This document shows, one piece after another, positions 48,486 through 57,283 of a DNA stretch of 64,000 nt (positions are counted from its first letter, which is position 1; each line of letters starts with the position of its first letter). Where the stretch lies: positions 30,815 through 94,814 of the forward strand of contig CAADGV010000045.1 of NCBI GenBank assembly GCA_900696645.1. Direction: 5' to 3'. A program made the position numbers and the translations under genes. The notes beneath the pieces were generated by a model. It was not told the DNA's origin. It did no database searches and saw nothing but the letters and a program-made list of their open reading frames with translations. Source of the stretch: an uncultured Chlorobiota bacterium (lineage in GTDB: Bacteria > Bacteroidota > Ignavibacteria > UBA10030 > UBA6906).

Positions 48486-49247
48486 ATGAAGAGAATCGTG
48501 TTGACAATTGCAGTCGCAACGTTGTTTGTTGCCGTGGATGGATTTGGCCAGAGAAAAATCGGGAACACGCGTGACCCTGCAACAACTGAAACCGGATCCC
48601 GAAATCCGGGCGGACGTTCTGCGGAAGCACGTCCAGCCGAACAACCGGCAACTTCGCCGCCGCCACCCGAAACACATCGGCTGCCGGTGCATCCGCATCC
48701 GATTGCGCCTCGGCCGCCGGAGTTGACAGGAGGGGCGGTTTGCATTCTTCCTGTGCCACCTGTGCCCGTAGTTGTTATCGATCGGGCAGAAAGACGGCAG
48801 GAGCCTGAAACGAATGAGATTATCCTTCGAGATAAGGAGAATTCTCCGGACAAGTCGGGCTTTGATTTTTCCGGGGAAGATGTGGTGAGTTTTGCCGATG
48901 AAGGAGCCGATGTGTATTTCTCGGTCAATGACGAGGGTGCGGAGTTTGTCGTCAGGTATGATTCAGATATTCAGGTTTTGGGGCAGATGGATTACTTCCC
49001 CGAAGGTGATGCCATTCCTGCATCGGAATGGTCTGCAACGCGGCGGGTACATGCCGAGCCGGAGAATATGTATGTTGTGTGGACGTGGGACAACCAATAC
49101 TATGCGTTTCGTGTGATTGCGATTTCGGAGAGCAGAGTATCATTCGACTGGAAGAAAGTCTCAGTCGGGGCGAGAGTTCCTTCCGATCTCTCCTACAGAA
49201 ACGGCGAAACCCGACGCAATACCCTGATCGCTATGTTCGGCAAGTGA
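48486..49247 (+). CDS. Secreted paralogue sharing the same C-terminal domain
   Basis: 253 residues from the ATG at 48486. Signal peptide 'IVLTIAVATLFVAVDGFGQ', then a Pro/His-rich low-complexity linker ('PPPPETHRLPVHPHPIAPRPP') to ~85 and the C-terminal domain ~120-235: 'GFDFSGEDVVSFADEGADVYF', 'YDSDIQVLG', 'YVVWTWDNQYYAFRVIAISESRVSFDW'. This aligns along its length with the end of the preceding lipoprotein, so the two arose by duplication of the domain with different N-terminal parts. The 226 bases between the genes are G/T-rich with imperfect GTGAAGTGG repeats. Function unknown. Confidence 0.7.
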   Translation: MKRIVLTIAVATLFVAVDGFGQRKIGNTRDPATTETGSRNPGGRSAEARPAEQPATSPPPPETHRLPVHPHPIAPRPPELTGGAVCILPVPPVPVVVIDRAERRQEPETNEIILRDKENSPDKSGFDFSGEDVVSFADEGADVYFSVNDEGAEFVVRYDSDIQVLGQMDYFPEGDAIPASEWSATRRVHAEPENMYVVWTWDNQYYAFRVIAISESRVSFDWKKVSVGARVPSDLSYRNGETRRNTLIAMFGK

Positions 49248-49259
49248 ATTGACTTTTGG

Positions 49260-49727
49260 ATGGATTACTTTTACTTTAATGTATCGTTGATGAGAGTTGC
49301 TATGCGATTTGTTCTACCCATTGCGGTGTTTCTTCACATCTGTTCCGCTCCGGTTGGAAATGCGCAGGAAATTCCAACGGGATCGAAGGATTTCCGCGTT
49401 GTTTTCGAAGACATACAGCACGGGTTCGAGATCTCAAAAGTCTCCGTATTTTCGCCGTACTTGGGACTCAAAGTTCAGGTAACGTTGAAAGGCGAGGAGA
49501 GCGGCTACTTCAGCTCGAATCATGCGTACTACATTCTTGAAAACTTTCTCAAATCCCGCAAAGTCATAAGCTTCGAATTCTCTGCTGTCGGCGAAACCGA
49601 AGCGATGCCCTACGCAACCGGAACCGCCGTATTCAGCCACAAAGGCACTCGTGAAATCGCCCAGGTTTACGTGGCGCTGATGAAGTCTGCAGACAAGTGG
49701 GTGATTTCCGAAATCAATATCTACTGA
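49260..49727 (+). CDS. DUF4783 family protein, exported
   Basis: 155 residues from the first ATG; later ATGs at 49290 and 49302 give a cleaner signal peptide ('MRFVLPIAVFLHICSAPVGNAQ') and may be the true start. The body follows DUF4783 (NTF2-like fold): 'IQHGFEISKVSVFSPYLGLKVQVTLKGEESGYFSSNHAYYILENFLKSRKVISFEF...ATGTAVFSHKGTREIAQVYVALMKSADKWVISEINIY'-type series. Common in Bacteroidota as an exported protein of unknown role. 12 bases after the paralogue stop and 5 bases before the kinase gene, so probably co-transcribed with both. Confidence 0.8.
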   Translation: MDYFYFNVSLMRVAMRFVLPIAVFLHICSAPVGNAQEIPTGSKDFRVVFEDIQHGFEISKVSVFSPYLGLKVQVTLKGEESGYFSSNHAYYILENFLKSRKVISFEFSAVGETEAMPYATGTAVFSHKGTREIAQVYVALMKSADKWVISEINIY

Positions 49728-49732
49728 AATAG

Positions 49733-52700
49733 ATGGTCGCAAGACTGCGGTCTTACATTGAATCCTTATCCGTGCAAAGACGATCCCTCGGCATCGTCTT
49801 TTTTGTTATCGGGATGCTGGCGCTGTTACAGGTTGCAGAATACGCGACAGTATCCTATTACACGCATAACTGGGACACGATTGCCGAGTCGAAAAGCAAT
49901 GAACAACTTGCCGCGATACGGACAGAATTCAGCAGCGTTCAGCGCAAAGCCCGGCGCATTGCCGCGGAGCTTGCGCGTCATGAAGATGTGACACGCTACC
50001 TGACGGGGAAAACGAATGATGTTGACGTTCTCTTTTCCCAGTGCGCGAGAATATCCCGCAATCAGGATGTGGGGACTGAAGTGTTTGATAAGCGAGGCAT
50101 GTTGGTTGCGTGGCACGGCAGAAGCGGTATTGTCAATCAGCGGGAGATTACGGTTGCCCTTCAGGGCGTGCTCACTTCGTATGTGACACGCGGGCCGATA
50201 TTCTCCCAGCTTTTCGTTATCACTCCGGTCCGTGTTGAGGGCGAGGTCGTAGGTGCCGTTCTCATCCGACAGACAATTGAAGTCAATTATCCCCTCAGCA
50301 ATAAGTTCATTACTCCTGCCGGTTTGGCAAAGAAACTGAGTGAAGATTTCGGAGTAAACGTTGACATCAACTACTCTGAAAACGCGGAACCTCCCAAAGA
50401 TGGCCGCTACGCTTCGACAGTTCTTTCAGGTATTGATGGGAGAAAGCTCGGCGTTGCAAGCATCCTGAAACTCTCCCGCTCAGCGTACTTGGAGTTGATA
50501 GCCGCACGCTTTCACAAAGTGAAGGTTGGATTGTTGCTGTTAGGCATGTTTGTTCTGACCCTCTACGCCGCCAGGGTTGTATCCAACCTCAAATCGTTGT
50601 TTTTCCGAATAGTCGGAATCACAGCCGTCATTTGGATTGTCCGCTATCTTCTGCTTTGGCTTGAAGTGCCTCCGATACTTGTCCAATGGAGTATCTTCGA
50701 TCCAAGCCATTTTGCATCCAAATTCGGCAACGGGCTTGCGAAATCGGTTGGGGAGGTGACGCTTACTTCCCTTGCGCTCGGAATCAACGTGGCGGGCGTT
50801 CTCAGGTTTATTCAGGAAAAACCCTCGGGAATGGTTGAGAAAAAGATGTGGCTGCCGCTGCGCATTCTTGCCGCCGCCGGAGTCACAGCAATCATGTACC
50901 TGCTTCTCAGAGGATACGCCGCCACGATACGAAGCGCTGTCATTGATTCCAACTTCCGGTTCAACGACCCGACAGTGATCGTCCCGTCGCTTGAGTTGGC
51001 ACTGATGGTGTTCAATCTCTTCGTCATTAGTGTATCGCTGATTGTTGTTTCCGTCGCGCTTACGAGATTTGTTGTCTCTTGGTTTGAACGCGACAGAACA
51101 GGTCGTGACATCAAGCCCTGGATCGTCATGGCGCTACTGTATGTTCTTGCCTCGATCCTGCTTGACGTTGTGCAGGAAACACCTCTCATGTCAACATCGT
51201 TTCGGCTGTTCTTCGGTGCCGGAATACTCATCTTCGCATTGTTCGTTCACCGGAACAGACGCTACAGACAAAGGCCGATTCTTCTGGGAAATGCCGTAAG
51301 TGTGCTGGCGCTGTCTGCAATCTTTTTTTATCCTCTCCTCAGTCAGGTGATACAGGAAAGAGATCGGGAACGAGTCGAGCTCTTTGCCCGCGACGTTCTT
51401 CGCCCGACGGATGCGTGGTTCACCTTCAGCATCAACGAGGCCTTGCAGAGTTTTGTTACCGACGATGCGTTTGATGTGTTGCTGCACGGCGACAAAGAGG
51501 AACTGGAGCGGCTTGCTTTTACGAGTTGGGCGGGAAGTAACGCTGCGCAGCAGGGCTTCAACTGTTCCTTTACCATCTATGCACCCGACGGGCGTGAAAT
51601 CAGCCGTTTTGCCATCGGTGAGCAATCGGCGGCGGCTCAGGAGGCAAGCCTTGCCGTGTTGAGAAATCACTCGACGCAGATTGATGTGCGAGAAGCCGGA
51701 TCAGGGATGGAGGCGATAAAAGTGTATGCAGGGGCTCTGCCAATCCGTGCGGCTGACGAGTTGCTCGGGTACGGCGTTGTGGTGATCTCGGCTGCGCAAC
51801 AATCGCTATTTCGGGGTGAATCGCCGCGCGTGTTTCAGACGGCTTCGCACGAGAAAATCGAATCATTCTACCGCCCTATTTCGGTTGCCGAGTTCAAGGG
51901 CGAGCGGGCGTTATCCTCCGGCGATCTGACGCTGCCGGTAGGTTATAGCATTCCCGCGAAAGTTCGCGAGCGCTTCAAGGATTCGACCGTAACATCGCTG
52001 TGGATTCATGAGACGATTGCCGGGAAAGACTACGAGACGTACTTTGCGCGACGGCTCCCTTCCGCTGATCGGGTTGTAGCGCTGCGCATGGAGGCGCTGG
52101 GTTTCTTCTGGCACGTCTTCGGTATTGTGCGCTCGCTGGTGTATTTCGGCTTTGTGCTGATAGGTGGATTTGCAGTATTCCTGGTTGTGCAGTGGGCAAG
52201 AGGGAAGCCCTATCGCTTCACGTTTCGTGACAGATTGCTGGTTGCGTTGTTGATTGTGTCGGCTCTTCCCGTGATCATCATCTCGAATTACACACGAAGC
52301 TTTGCACGCGAACGTGTGGAAGAATATCTCGCACAACGGCTGAGTCAGGAAACGCAAATGATTGAGGACAAACTCGCGCCGGTCGCATCACGGGACAGCC
52401 TCATCGGACACCTCGCGAGCGATGCTTCAACGGAGAATTTAGTTTCAGAGATGAAATCCGATTTCAATATTTATGTCGGAAATACGCTGTTCGTCAGCAG
52501 CAGGCCCGAACTGTACGAGTCGGGCATACTCGACCGGCGGCTGAGCGGCACAGCCTACGCGGAGGTTTTTGTCGTGGGAAAACGCTTCCATTTCGAGATG
52601 GAGAATATCGGATTGTACAGATACGCGGTCGGCTACAAGCCCATTGTTGATGCAGCGGAGAGTATCATCGGGGTCATTGCTGTTCCCACGCTATACAGGC

Positions 52701-53668
52701 AGGACCAGATTGATGAGGATGTTGCACGGACGAACGCGTTCCTGTTCGGCGTCTCGGCAATCATCTTTATCGGCATGGCGTTGTTAGCGATCGCCTTTGC
52801 AAATCGAATCGCTGCACCGATTCAGAAACTCACCGAAGCAACGAAGCGCGTATCACAAGGCGACCTTGACGTCAAAGTCGGCATCAAAGCCGTCGGTGAG
52901 ATCGAGGAGTTGGTTCGCTCGTTCGAAACTATGACAAAAGACCTCAAACGAAACAGAGAGAATCTTGTCCAATACGAACGTGAACTTGCCTGGAAAGAAA
53001 TGGCAAAACAAGTCGCACACGAAATCAAGAATCCGCTGACGCCGATGAAGCTTGCGATTCAGCATCTTCGGCAAACATACCGCGACAAAGTTGAGAATTT
53101 CGATGAAATATTCGAAGAAATCAGTCAAATGGTAATCCGTCAAGTGGACGCGTTGGGGCGAATTGCCTCTGAGTTTTCGAGCTTTGCCCGCATGCCGAGC
53201 GCACGGCTTGAACGGTGCAGCATAAACGATATTGTGCGCGAAGCGGCTTATCTTTTTGAACAGGATCAGAAAGTGGAATTCAGCATCACGCTTGAGCAAC
53301 ATCTCCCTCCAATCATGGCTGATCGGGAGGAACTGCGCAGGGCATTCATCAACATCATACGCAACGGCATTCAGGCGATGGACGGAGAGGGAAGAGTTGA
53401 GGTATCAAGCGCCGACGCAGGAACCGACATTGAAATTCGCATCCGCGATTTTGGCTGCGGCATTGCGGATGACATCAGAAGCAAACTCTTTCAGCCCAAC
53501 TTCTCCACCAAGACGGACGGAATGGGACTTGGCCTTGCAATCGTGAAGAAAACGATTGAAGATATGAACGGCAGCATTACAATCGAAAGCATCGTCAACG
53601 AAGGAACAACTGTGATTATTCGAATACCGAAAGTAACCGCTGATGATGGCAGAGATACCAATCATTAG
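49733..53668 (+). CDS. Large NtrY-like sensor histidine kinase
   Basis: 1311 residues, about twice the usual length. A first helix (~18-38), a ~220-residue extracytoplasmic segment, then a block of about eight helices (~262-535), a second extracytoplasmic segment (~540-790), two helices (~795-850), a third short sensor (~855-1000), a helix at ~1002-1022, HAMP (~1023-1072), the phosphoacceptor helix 'KQVAHEIKNPLTPMKLAIQHLR' (His ~1096) and an ATPase domain ('IIRNGIQAMDGEG', 'IRDFGCGI', 'TDGMGLGLAIVKKTIEDMNG'). The H-box with 'NPLTPMKL' is typical of NtrY-class kinases. No response regulator follows. It overlaps pgeF by 23 bases. Confidence 0.9.
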   Translation: MVARLRSYIESLSVQRRSLGIVFFVIGMLALLQVAEYATVSYYTHNWDTIAESKSNEQLAAIRTEFSSVQRKARRIAAELARHEDVTRYLTGKTNDVDVLFSQCARISRNQDVGTEVFDKRGMLVAWHGRSGIVNQREITVALQGVLTSYVTRGPIFSQLFVITPVRVEGEVVGAVLIRQTIEVNYPLSNKFITPAGLAKKLSEDFGVNVDINYSENAEPPKDGRYASTVLSGIDGRKLGVASILKLSRSAYLELIAARFHKVKVGLLLLGMFVLTLYAARVVSNLKSLFFRIVGITAVIWIVRYLLLWLEVPPILVQWSIFDPSHFASKFGNGLAKSVGEVTLTSLALGINVAGVLRFIQEKPSGMVEKKMWLPLRILAAAGVTAIMYLLLRGYAATIRSAVIDSNFRFNDPTVIVPSLELALMVFNLFVISVSLIVVSVALTRFVVSWFERDRTGRDIKPWIVMALLYVLASILLDVVQETPLMSTSFRLFFGAGILIFALFVHRNRRYRQRPILLGNAVSVLALSAIFFYPLLSQVIQERDRERVELFARDVLRPTDAWFTFSINEALQSFVTDDAFDVLLHGDKEELERLAFTSWAGSNAAQQGFNCSFTIYAPDGREISRFAIGEQSAAAQEASLAVLRNHSTQIDVREAGSGMEAIKVYAGALPIRAADELLGYGVVVISAAQQSLFRGESPRVFQTASHEKIESFYRPISVAEFKGERALSSGDLTLPVGYSIPAKVRERFKDSTVTSLWIHETIAGKDYETYFARRLPSADRVVALRMEALGFFWHVFGIVRSLVYFGFVLIGGFAVFLVVQWARGKPYRFTFRDRLLVALLIVSALPVIIISNYTRSFARERVEEYLAQRLSQETQMIEDKLAPVASRDSLIGHLASDASTENLVSEMKSDFNIYVGNTLFVSSRPELYESGILDRRLSGTAYAEVFVVGKRFHFEMENIGLYRYAVGYKPIVDAAESIIGVIAVPTLYRQDQIDEDVARTNAFLFGVSAIIFIGMALLAIAFANRIAAPIQKLTEATKRVSQGDLDVKVGIKAVGEIEELVRSFETMTKDLKRNRENLVQYERELAWKEMAKQVAHEIKNPLTPMKLAIQHLRQTYRDKVENFDEIFEEISQMVIRQVDALGRIASEFSSFARMPSARLERCSINDIVREAAYLFEQDQKVEFSITLEQHLPPIMADREELRRAFINIIRNGIQAMDGEGRVEVSSADAGTDIEIRIRDFGCGIADDIRSKLFQPNFSTKTDGMGLGLAIVKKTIEDMNGSITIESIVNEGTTVIIRIPKVTADDGRDTNH

Positions 53669-54377
53669 TGCCAAGTGTTTCCGGAGATTTCCGTCAATTC
53701 AATTCGGGATGAGTACAGGAGTCGGCGGTGTGCCGCCGTTCGGCATGAACCTTTCGTTCAGTGTAGGAGACAGGGAGGAGAATGTCAGGAAGAATCGGGA
53801 ACGGTTCTTCGGCTCGCTGCAAATACAACTTGCCGAACTTGCCATTCCCCGCCAGGTTCACAGTACTGTTGCAAAAATTGCACACGGACCGGGATCGTAC
53901 CCGGATTGTGATGCGTTGGTCACGGCATCGCGTCGCGTCTTTCTCTGCGTCAGCGTGGCGGATTGCGTTCCGGTGTTTGTATATGATCCGAAGAACCACG
54001 CCGTCGCGGCAATTCATGCAGGGTGGCGCGGCACGGCCGGAAGCCTCGTCTCTCAAACACTTGACCTGATGCAGCGTGAATGCGGTACGCGCCCGTCAGA
54101 TTGTACAGCGTTTGTCGGTCCCGGCGCAAGCGTCTGCTGTTATTGCGTCGGAGAGGAAGTCGCATCTCAATTCGACAACGAATTCGTGTTGCGCCAAAAC
54201 GGGACAACTTTCGTCGACCTCAAATCTGCCAATGCCCGACAACTTGAACGAAGTGGCGTTCCTTATTCGGCAATTGAAGTGAGCCCTCTTTGCACAATCT
54301 CGGAGCCATCCCTTCACTCATATCGAAGGGATAAGGAGAAGTCGGGCCGCATGATGGGAACAATCGGGATTCTTTAG
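53646..54377 (+). CDS. pgeF: Peptidoglycan editing factor PgeF (YfiH/laccase-domain family)
   Basis: 243 residues from the ATG at 53646 (another ATG one codon earlier). Family motifs: 'FGMSTGVGGVPPFGMNLSFSVGD', 'RQVHSTVAKI', 'DCDALVTA', 'VSVADCVPVFVYDPKNHAVAAIHAGWRGTAGSLVSQTL', 'FVGPGASVCCYCVGEEV' and 'SYRRDKEKSGRMMGTIGIL'. Zinc/copper site residues His, Cys and His are all in place. It removes misincorporated L-Ser from peptidoglycan precursors. Its start lies inside the kinase gene. Confidence 0.92.
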   Translation: MAEIPIISAKCFRRFPSIQFGMSTGVGGVPPFGMNLSFSVGDREENVRKNRERFFGSLQIQLAELAIPRQVHSTVAKIAHGPGSYPDCDALVTASRRVFLCVSVADCVPVFVYDPKNHAVAAIHAGWRGTAGSLVSQTLDLMQRECGTRPSDCTAFVGPGASVCCYCVGEEVASQFDNEFVLRQNGTTFVDLKSANARQLERSGVPYSAIEVSPLCTISEPSLHSYRRDKEKSGRMMGTIGIL

Positions 54378-54392
54378 CAGATTTTGACCTGA

Positions 54393-54593
54393 TTACGGGT
54401 TGACAGGAATATCATCTCTATCACAATCTATCTGCGCAATACATCGTATACTGGGTGGTTCTTTGTAAATCAGTTGCAATTTGCCGCCAGATTTCAGTTT
54501 TTCTATCATTACTAAAGCATCTTTTTCCGGACTATCTGACTGAGGAGTGAATGAAGGATTACATTGCGTGTTTTGCCATTGTTTTTGCAACAT
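54393..54593 (-). CDS. Possible small antisense gene, 66 residues
   Basis: The only open frame of note in the gap between pgeF and the next lipoprotein. It reads '...DALVMIEKLKSGGKLQLIYKEPPSIRCIAQIDCDRDDIPVNP', which looks protein-like (helix, two strands), but its first part overlaps the start of the lipoprotein gene by 43 bases and no ribosome binding site stands out. An internal ATG at 54509 would avoid the overlap. Weakly supported. Confidence 0.25.
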   Translation of the reverse strand: MLQKQWQNTQCNPSFTPQSDSPEKDALVMIEKLKSGGKLQLIYKEPPSIRCIAQIDCDRDDIPVNP

Positions 54594-55339
54594 TCGTGTC
54601 AGGATGTACGCGTGACCTTCCGAACGAAGTTACAGAACCCGTCAGCGCAAACGACAGAATCGCGGGCGTTGCTCCCTTGGACTCGGGACTTCATGTCAAC
54701 ATCAGAAACTCTGCCGGATCGGTCGTGTTGAAATGGGCCGGGGTGGAAGACTCGGTCCGCTGGACGCTGAGCCGCCAAACATCGGGGAAGAATCGAGGGG
54801 ATGCCGTGGCACTATTGAATCTGATTCAACTGATCCGTCAGCCCATTGGCGATACAGTCCGGTACTTCCCGCAGACTCCGGCCGGGGTTGTTGGATATAC
54901 CGTTTCTGCAGACCTGGCGATCGGCGTTCCGTTCCTGACTCCGTGCATTGTCGAAGGCGTGCAGGGAACGACAACGGTCTCTGATCTTGGCGCAGATCTC
55001 ACCATGCGAAATGTTCACGGTGTTCTTGTAAAGAGGTTGAACGCCTCATGCAATATCGCATCACTCGACGGCGGCGTTGATTGCGAAGTAGCTATCCCGC
55101 AGGGAGGGTCGTGCACAATTACGGCAGTGAGGGGAACAATCATTCTCAAAATTCCTACAAACACATCAGCGGATATTACTGCGCGAACCACAAACGGAAC
55201 AATCAGCAGTTCATATCTCACGTTCACAACAATCAATCAACAACCAAGCGTATTGACGGGAAGGCTCGGTACCGGGAACGGCCAGATTATTGTCGAGACG
55301 GGGGAAGGTAGCATCATTCTTCAGGGGGTTCTGCCGTAA
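54551..55339 (+). CDS. Beta-repeat lipoprotein (DUF4097-like)
   Basis: 262 residues. Lipobox 'TFVSGC' (Cys17). After a first domain with charged and hydrophobic alternation, residues ~130-262 form short beta repeats ('CIVEGVQGTTTVSDLGADLTMRNVHGVLVKRLN', 'CNIASLDGGVDCEVAIPQGG', 'TAVRGTIILKIPTNTSADITARTTNGTI', 'TGRLGTGNGQIIVETGEGSIILQG') ending in G-x-I-x-L/I turns as in DUF4097 proteins. Function unknown; probably a surface or periplasmic solenoid. TGAGGAG 7 bases before the ATG. Compare the larger DUF4097 protein at 9449-10363. Confidence 0.7.
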   Translation: MKDYIACFAIVFATFVSGCTRDLPNEVTEPVSANDRIAGVAPLDSGLHVNIRNSAGSVVLKWAGVEDSVRWTLSRQTSGKNRGDAVALLNLIQLIRQPIGDTVRYFPQTPAGVVGYTVSADLAIGVPFLTPCIVEGVQGTTTVSDLGADLTMRNVHGVLVKRLNASCNIASLDGGVDCEVAIPQGGSCTITAVRGTIILKIPTNTSADITARTTNGTISSSYLTFTTINQQPSVLTGRLGTGNGQIIVETGEGSIILQGVLP

Positions 55340-55356
55340 TCGGCGGATTCGGTTCG

Positions 55357-55387
55357 TTGATTCTCTGTCGTGATTTGGGTATCTTAT
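55357..55387 (+). promoter_or_regulatory. Promoter of glmS
   Basis: TTG at 55357-55359, 20 bases, TATCTTAT at 55380-55387; also readable as TTGATT-N17-TATCTT. The glmS ATG is at 55417. No glmS ribozyme-like sequence was noticed in the 77 bases between the genes, which are too few for one. Confidence 0.5.
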
Positions 55388-55416
55388 GACACCTTTCTTG
55401 AAGGGGAAGCGTAACT

Positions 55417-57261
55417 ATGTGCGGTATAGTAGGTTATGTCGGTTCACGGAACTGTGTACCGATTATTCTTGAAGGATTGAAACGACTCGAGTATCGCGGC
55501 TACGATTCAGCCGGGATTGCGTTGGTGAAGGATGGCTTGTTCAGTATCGACAAGAAGGCAGGAAAAGTCGCGGATCTCGTACAGCATTTAAGCCACTATA
55601 ACGGCTCGTTGAGTGCCCAACTTGGTATGGGGCATACACGGTGGGCAACGCACGGTGAACCGAACGATATCAATGCCCATCCGCATTGGGACTCGGAAGA
55701 GAAGATTGCCGTCATTCACAACGGCATCATCGAAAACTACTCCACCATCAAAACGAAACTCGTACGTGAAGGCCATGTGTTTCGCAGCGCAACGGACACC
55801 GAGGTTCTGGCCCATCTCATCGAAGAAATGTACAAACGGACGCAGAATCTTGCATCCGCTGTTCGTCATGCCCTTGCCGAAGTAGAGGGAACCTACGGAC
55901 TTGTTGTTCTTTCGACGCACGAATCTGACAGAATGATTGCCGCAAGAAAGGGAAGTCCGCTGATTATTGGTGTGGGGGATGGAGAGAATTTTGTCGCTTC
56001 CGATGCCGCAGCTATTGTTGATCATACGCGGCAGGTGATTTATATGAAAGATGGTGAAGTGGCGGAAATCACCGCAACGAACATTCGAACGATGACAATC
56101 GATGATGAGGACACAGAGCGTGAGATCGAGGAAATAACATTCGAGCTCTCACAAATTGAACGCGGCGGCTACGATCATTTCATGCTCAAGGAGATTCACG
56201 AGCAGCCCGAGACAATCACTAATGCAATGCGGGGCCGCCTTCAGGTTGATGAAGGAACTGTGGTTCTCGGCGGATTGCGCGACGTCCAGGACAAATTACT
56301 CAAGGCACGTCGTATCGTCATCACCGCATGCGGAACGTCGTGGCACGCCGGACTCGTCGGGGAGTATTTGTTTGAAGAAATTGCCCGTATTCCGACCGAA
56401 GTGGAGTATGCATCAGAGTTCCGCTACCGCAACCCGATTATCAACAGCGACGATGTTGTATTTCTGATCAGTCAAAGCGGCGAAACGGCGGATACGCTTG
56501 CGGCCGGTCGGGAAGCGAAACAAAAGGGCGCAACCGTGCTTGGCATTGTCAATGTTGTGGGAAGTACGATTGCACGTGAGTCGCACGGTGGCGTGTATGT
56601 GCATGCCGGCCCGGAAATTGGCGTGGCCTCAACAAAGGCGTTTACATCGCAACTTACCGTTTTGTCGCTGATTACGCTGATGATAGCCCGCGCAAAGGGA
56701 ACTATCACGGAAAAACATGCGCAGGTTCTTTCACAAGAGCTGGCTGCAATTCCTGAAAAAGTGAGCAGGATTCTCGCCAAGACGACGGAGCAGATCAAGG
56801 AGATTGCCGAAGAATTCCGGAATGCCCAGAACTTCCTGTACCTTGGCCGCGGAGCAAATTTCCCCGTGGCGTTGGAAGGTGCGCTGAAGCTGAAGGAAAT
56901 CTCCTACATTCATGCCGAAGGATATCCGGCAGCGGAAATGAAGCACGGTCCGATTGCATTGATTGATGAGAATATGCCGGTCGTGTTCGTCGTTCCGAAG
57001 GACGGGATCTACGAAAAAGTCATCAGCAACCTGCAGGAAGTGAAAGCACGTCGCGGACGCATTATTGCCGTTGCAAACGAAGATGATCATGAAATTGAGG
57101 AGTTAGCCGATTTCGTGATTCGTGTACCGCGTACGTACGGATATTTCGGCCCGATCGTGAACATCATCCCTCTGCAACTTCTGTCGTATTATATGGCGGT
57201 AGCGAGAGGTACGAATGTGGACCAGCCGCGAAATCTTGCAAAGAGCGTAACCGTAGAATAG
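55417..57261 (+). CDS. glmS: Glutamine--fructose-6-phosphate aminotransferase (isomerizing)
   Basis: 614 residues. N-terminal glutaminase starts 'MCGIVGYVG' with Cys2 as nucleophile, followed by 'LKRLEYRGYDSAG', 'MGHTRWATHGEP', 'HNGIIENY' and 'SATDTEVLAHLIEEM'. Two SIS domains follow ('ITACGTSWHAGLVGEYLFEE', 'SQSGETADTLAA', 'YLGRGANFPVALEGALKLKEISYIHAEGYPAAEMKHGPIALI') and the C-terminal 'NLAKSVTVE'. It makes glucosamine-6-phosphate for peptidoglycan and lipid A. AAGGGGAAGCG precedes the ATG. Probably leads an operon with the reductase 22 bases downstream. Confidence 0.97.
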   Translation: MCGIVGYVGSRNCVPIILEGLKRLEYRGYDSAGIALVKDGLFSIDKKAGKVADLVQHLSHYNGSLSAQLGMGHTRWATHGEPNDINAHPHWDSEEKIAVIHNGIIENYSTIKTKLVREGHVFRSATDTEVLAHLIEEMYKRTQNLASAVRHALAEVEGTYGLVVLSTHESDRMIAARKGSPLIIGVGDGENFVASDAAAIVDHTRQVIYMKDGEVAEITATNIRTMTIDDEDTEREIEEITFELSQIERGGYDHFMLKEIHEQPETITNAMRGRLQVDEGTVVLGGLRDVQDKLLKARRIVITACGTSWHAGLVGEYLFEEIARIPTEVEYASEFRYRNPIINSDDVVFLISQSGETADTLAAGREAKQKGATVLGIVNVVGSTIARESHGGVYVHAGPEIGVASTKAFTSQLTVLSLITLMIARAKGTITEKHAQVLSQELAAIPEKVSRILAKTTEQIKEIAEEFRNAQNFLYLGRGANFPVALEGALKLKEISYIHAEGYPAAEMKHGPIALIDENMPVVFVVPKDGIYEKVISNLQEVKARRGRIIAVANEDDHEIEELADFVIRVPRTYGYFGPIVNIIPLQLLSYYMAVARGTNVDQPRNLAKSVTVE

Positions 57262-57283
57262 TTGAATTAAAGAAAGGAACTCT

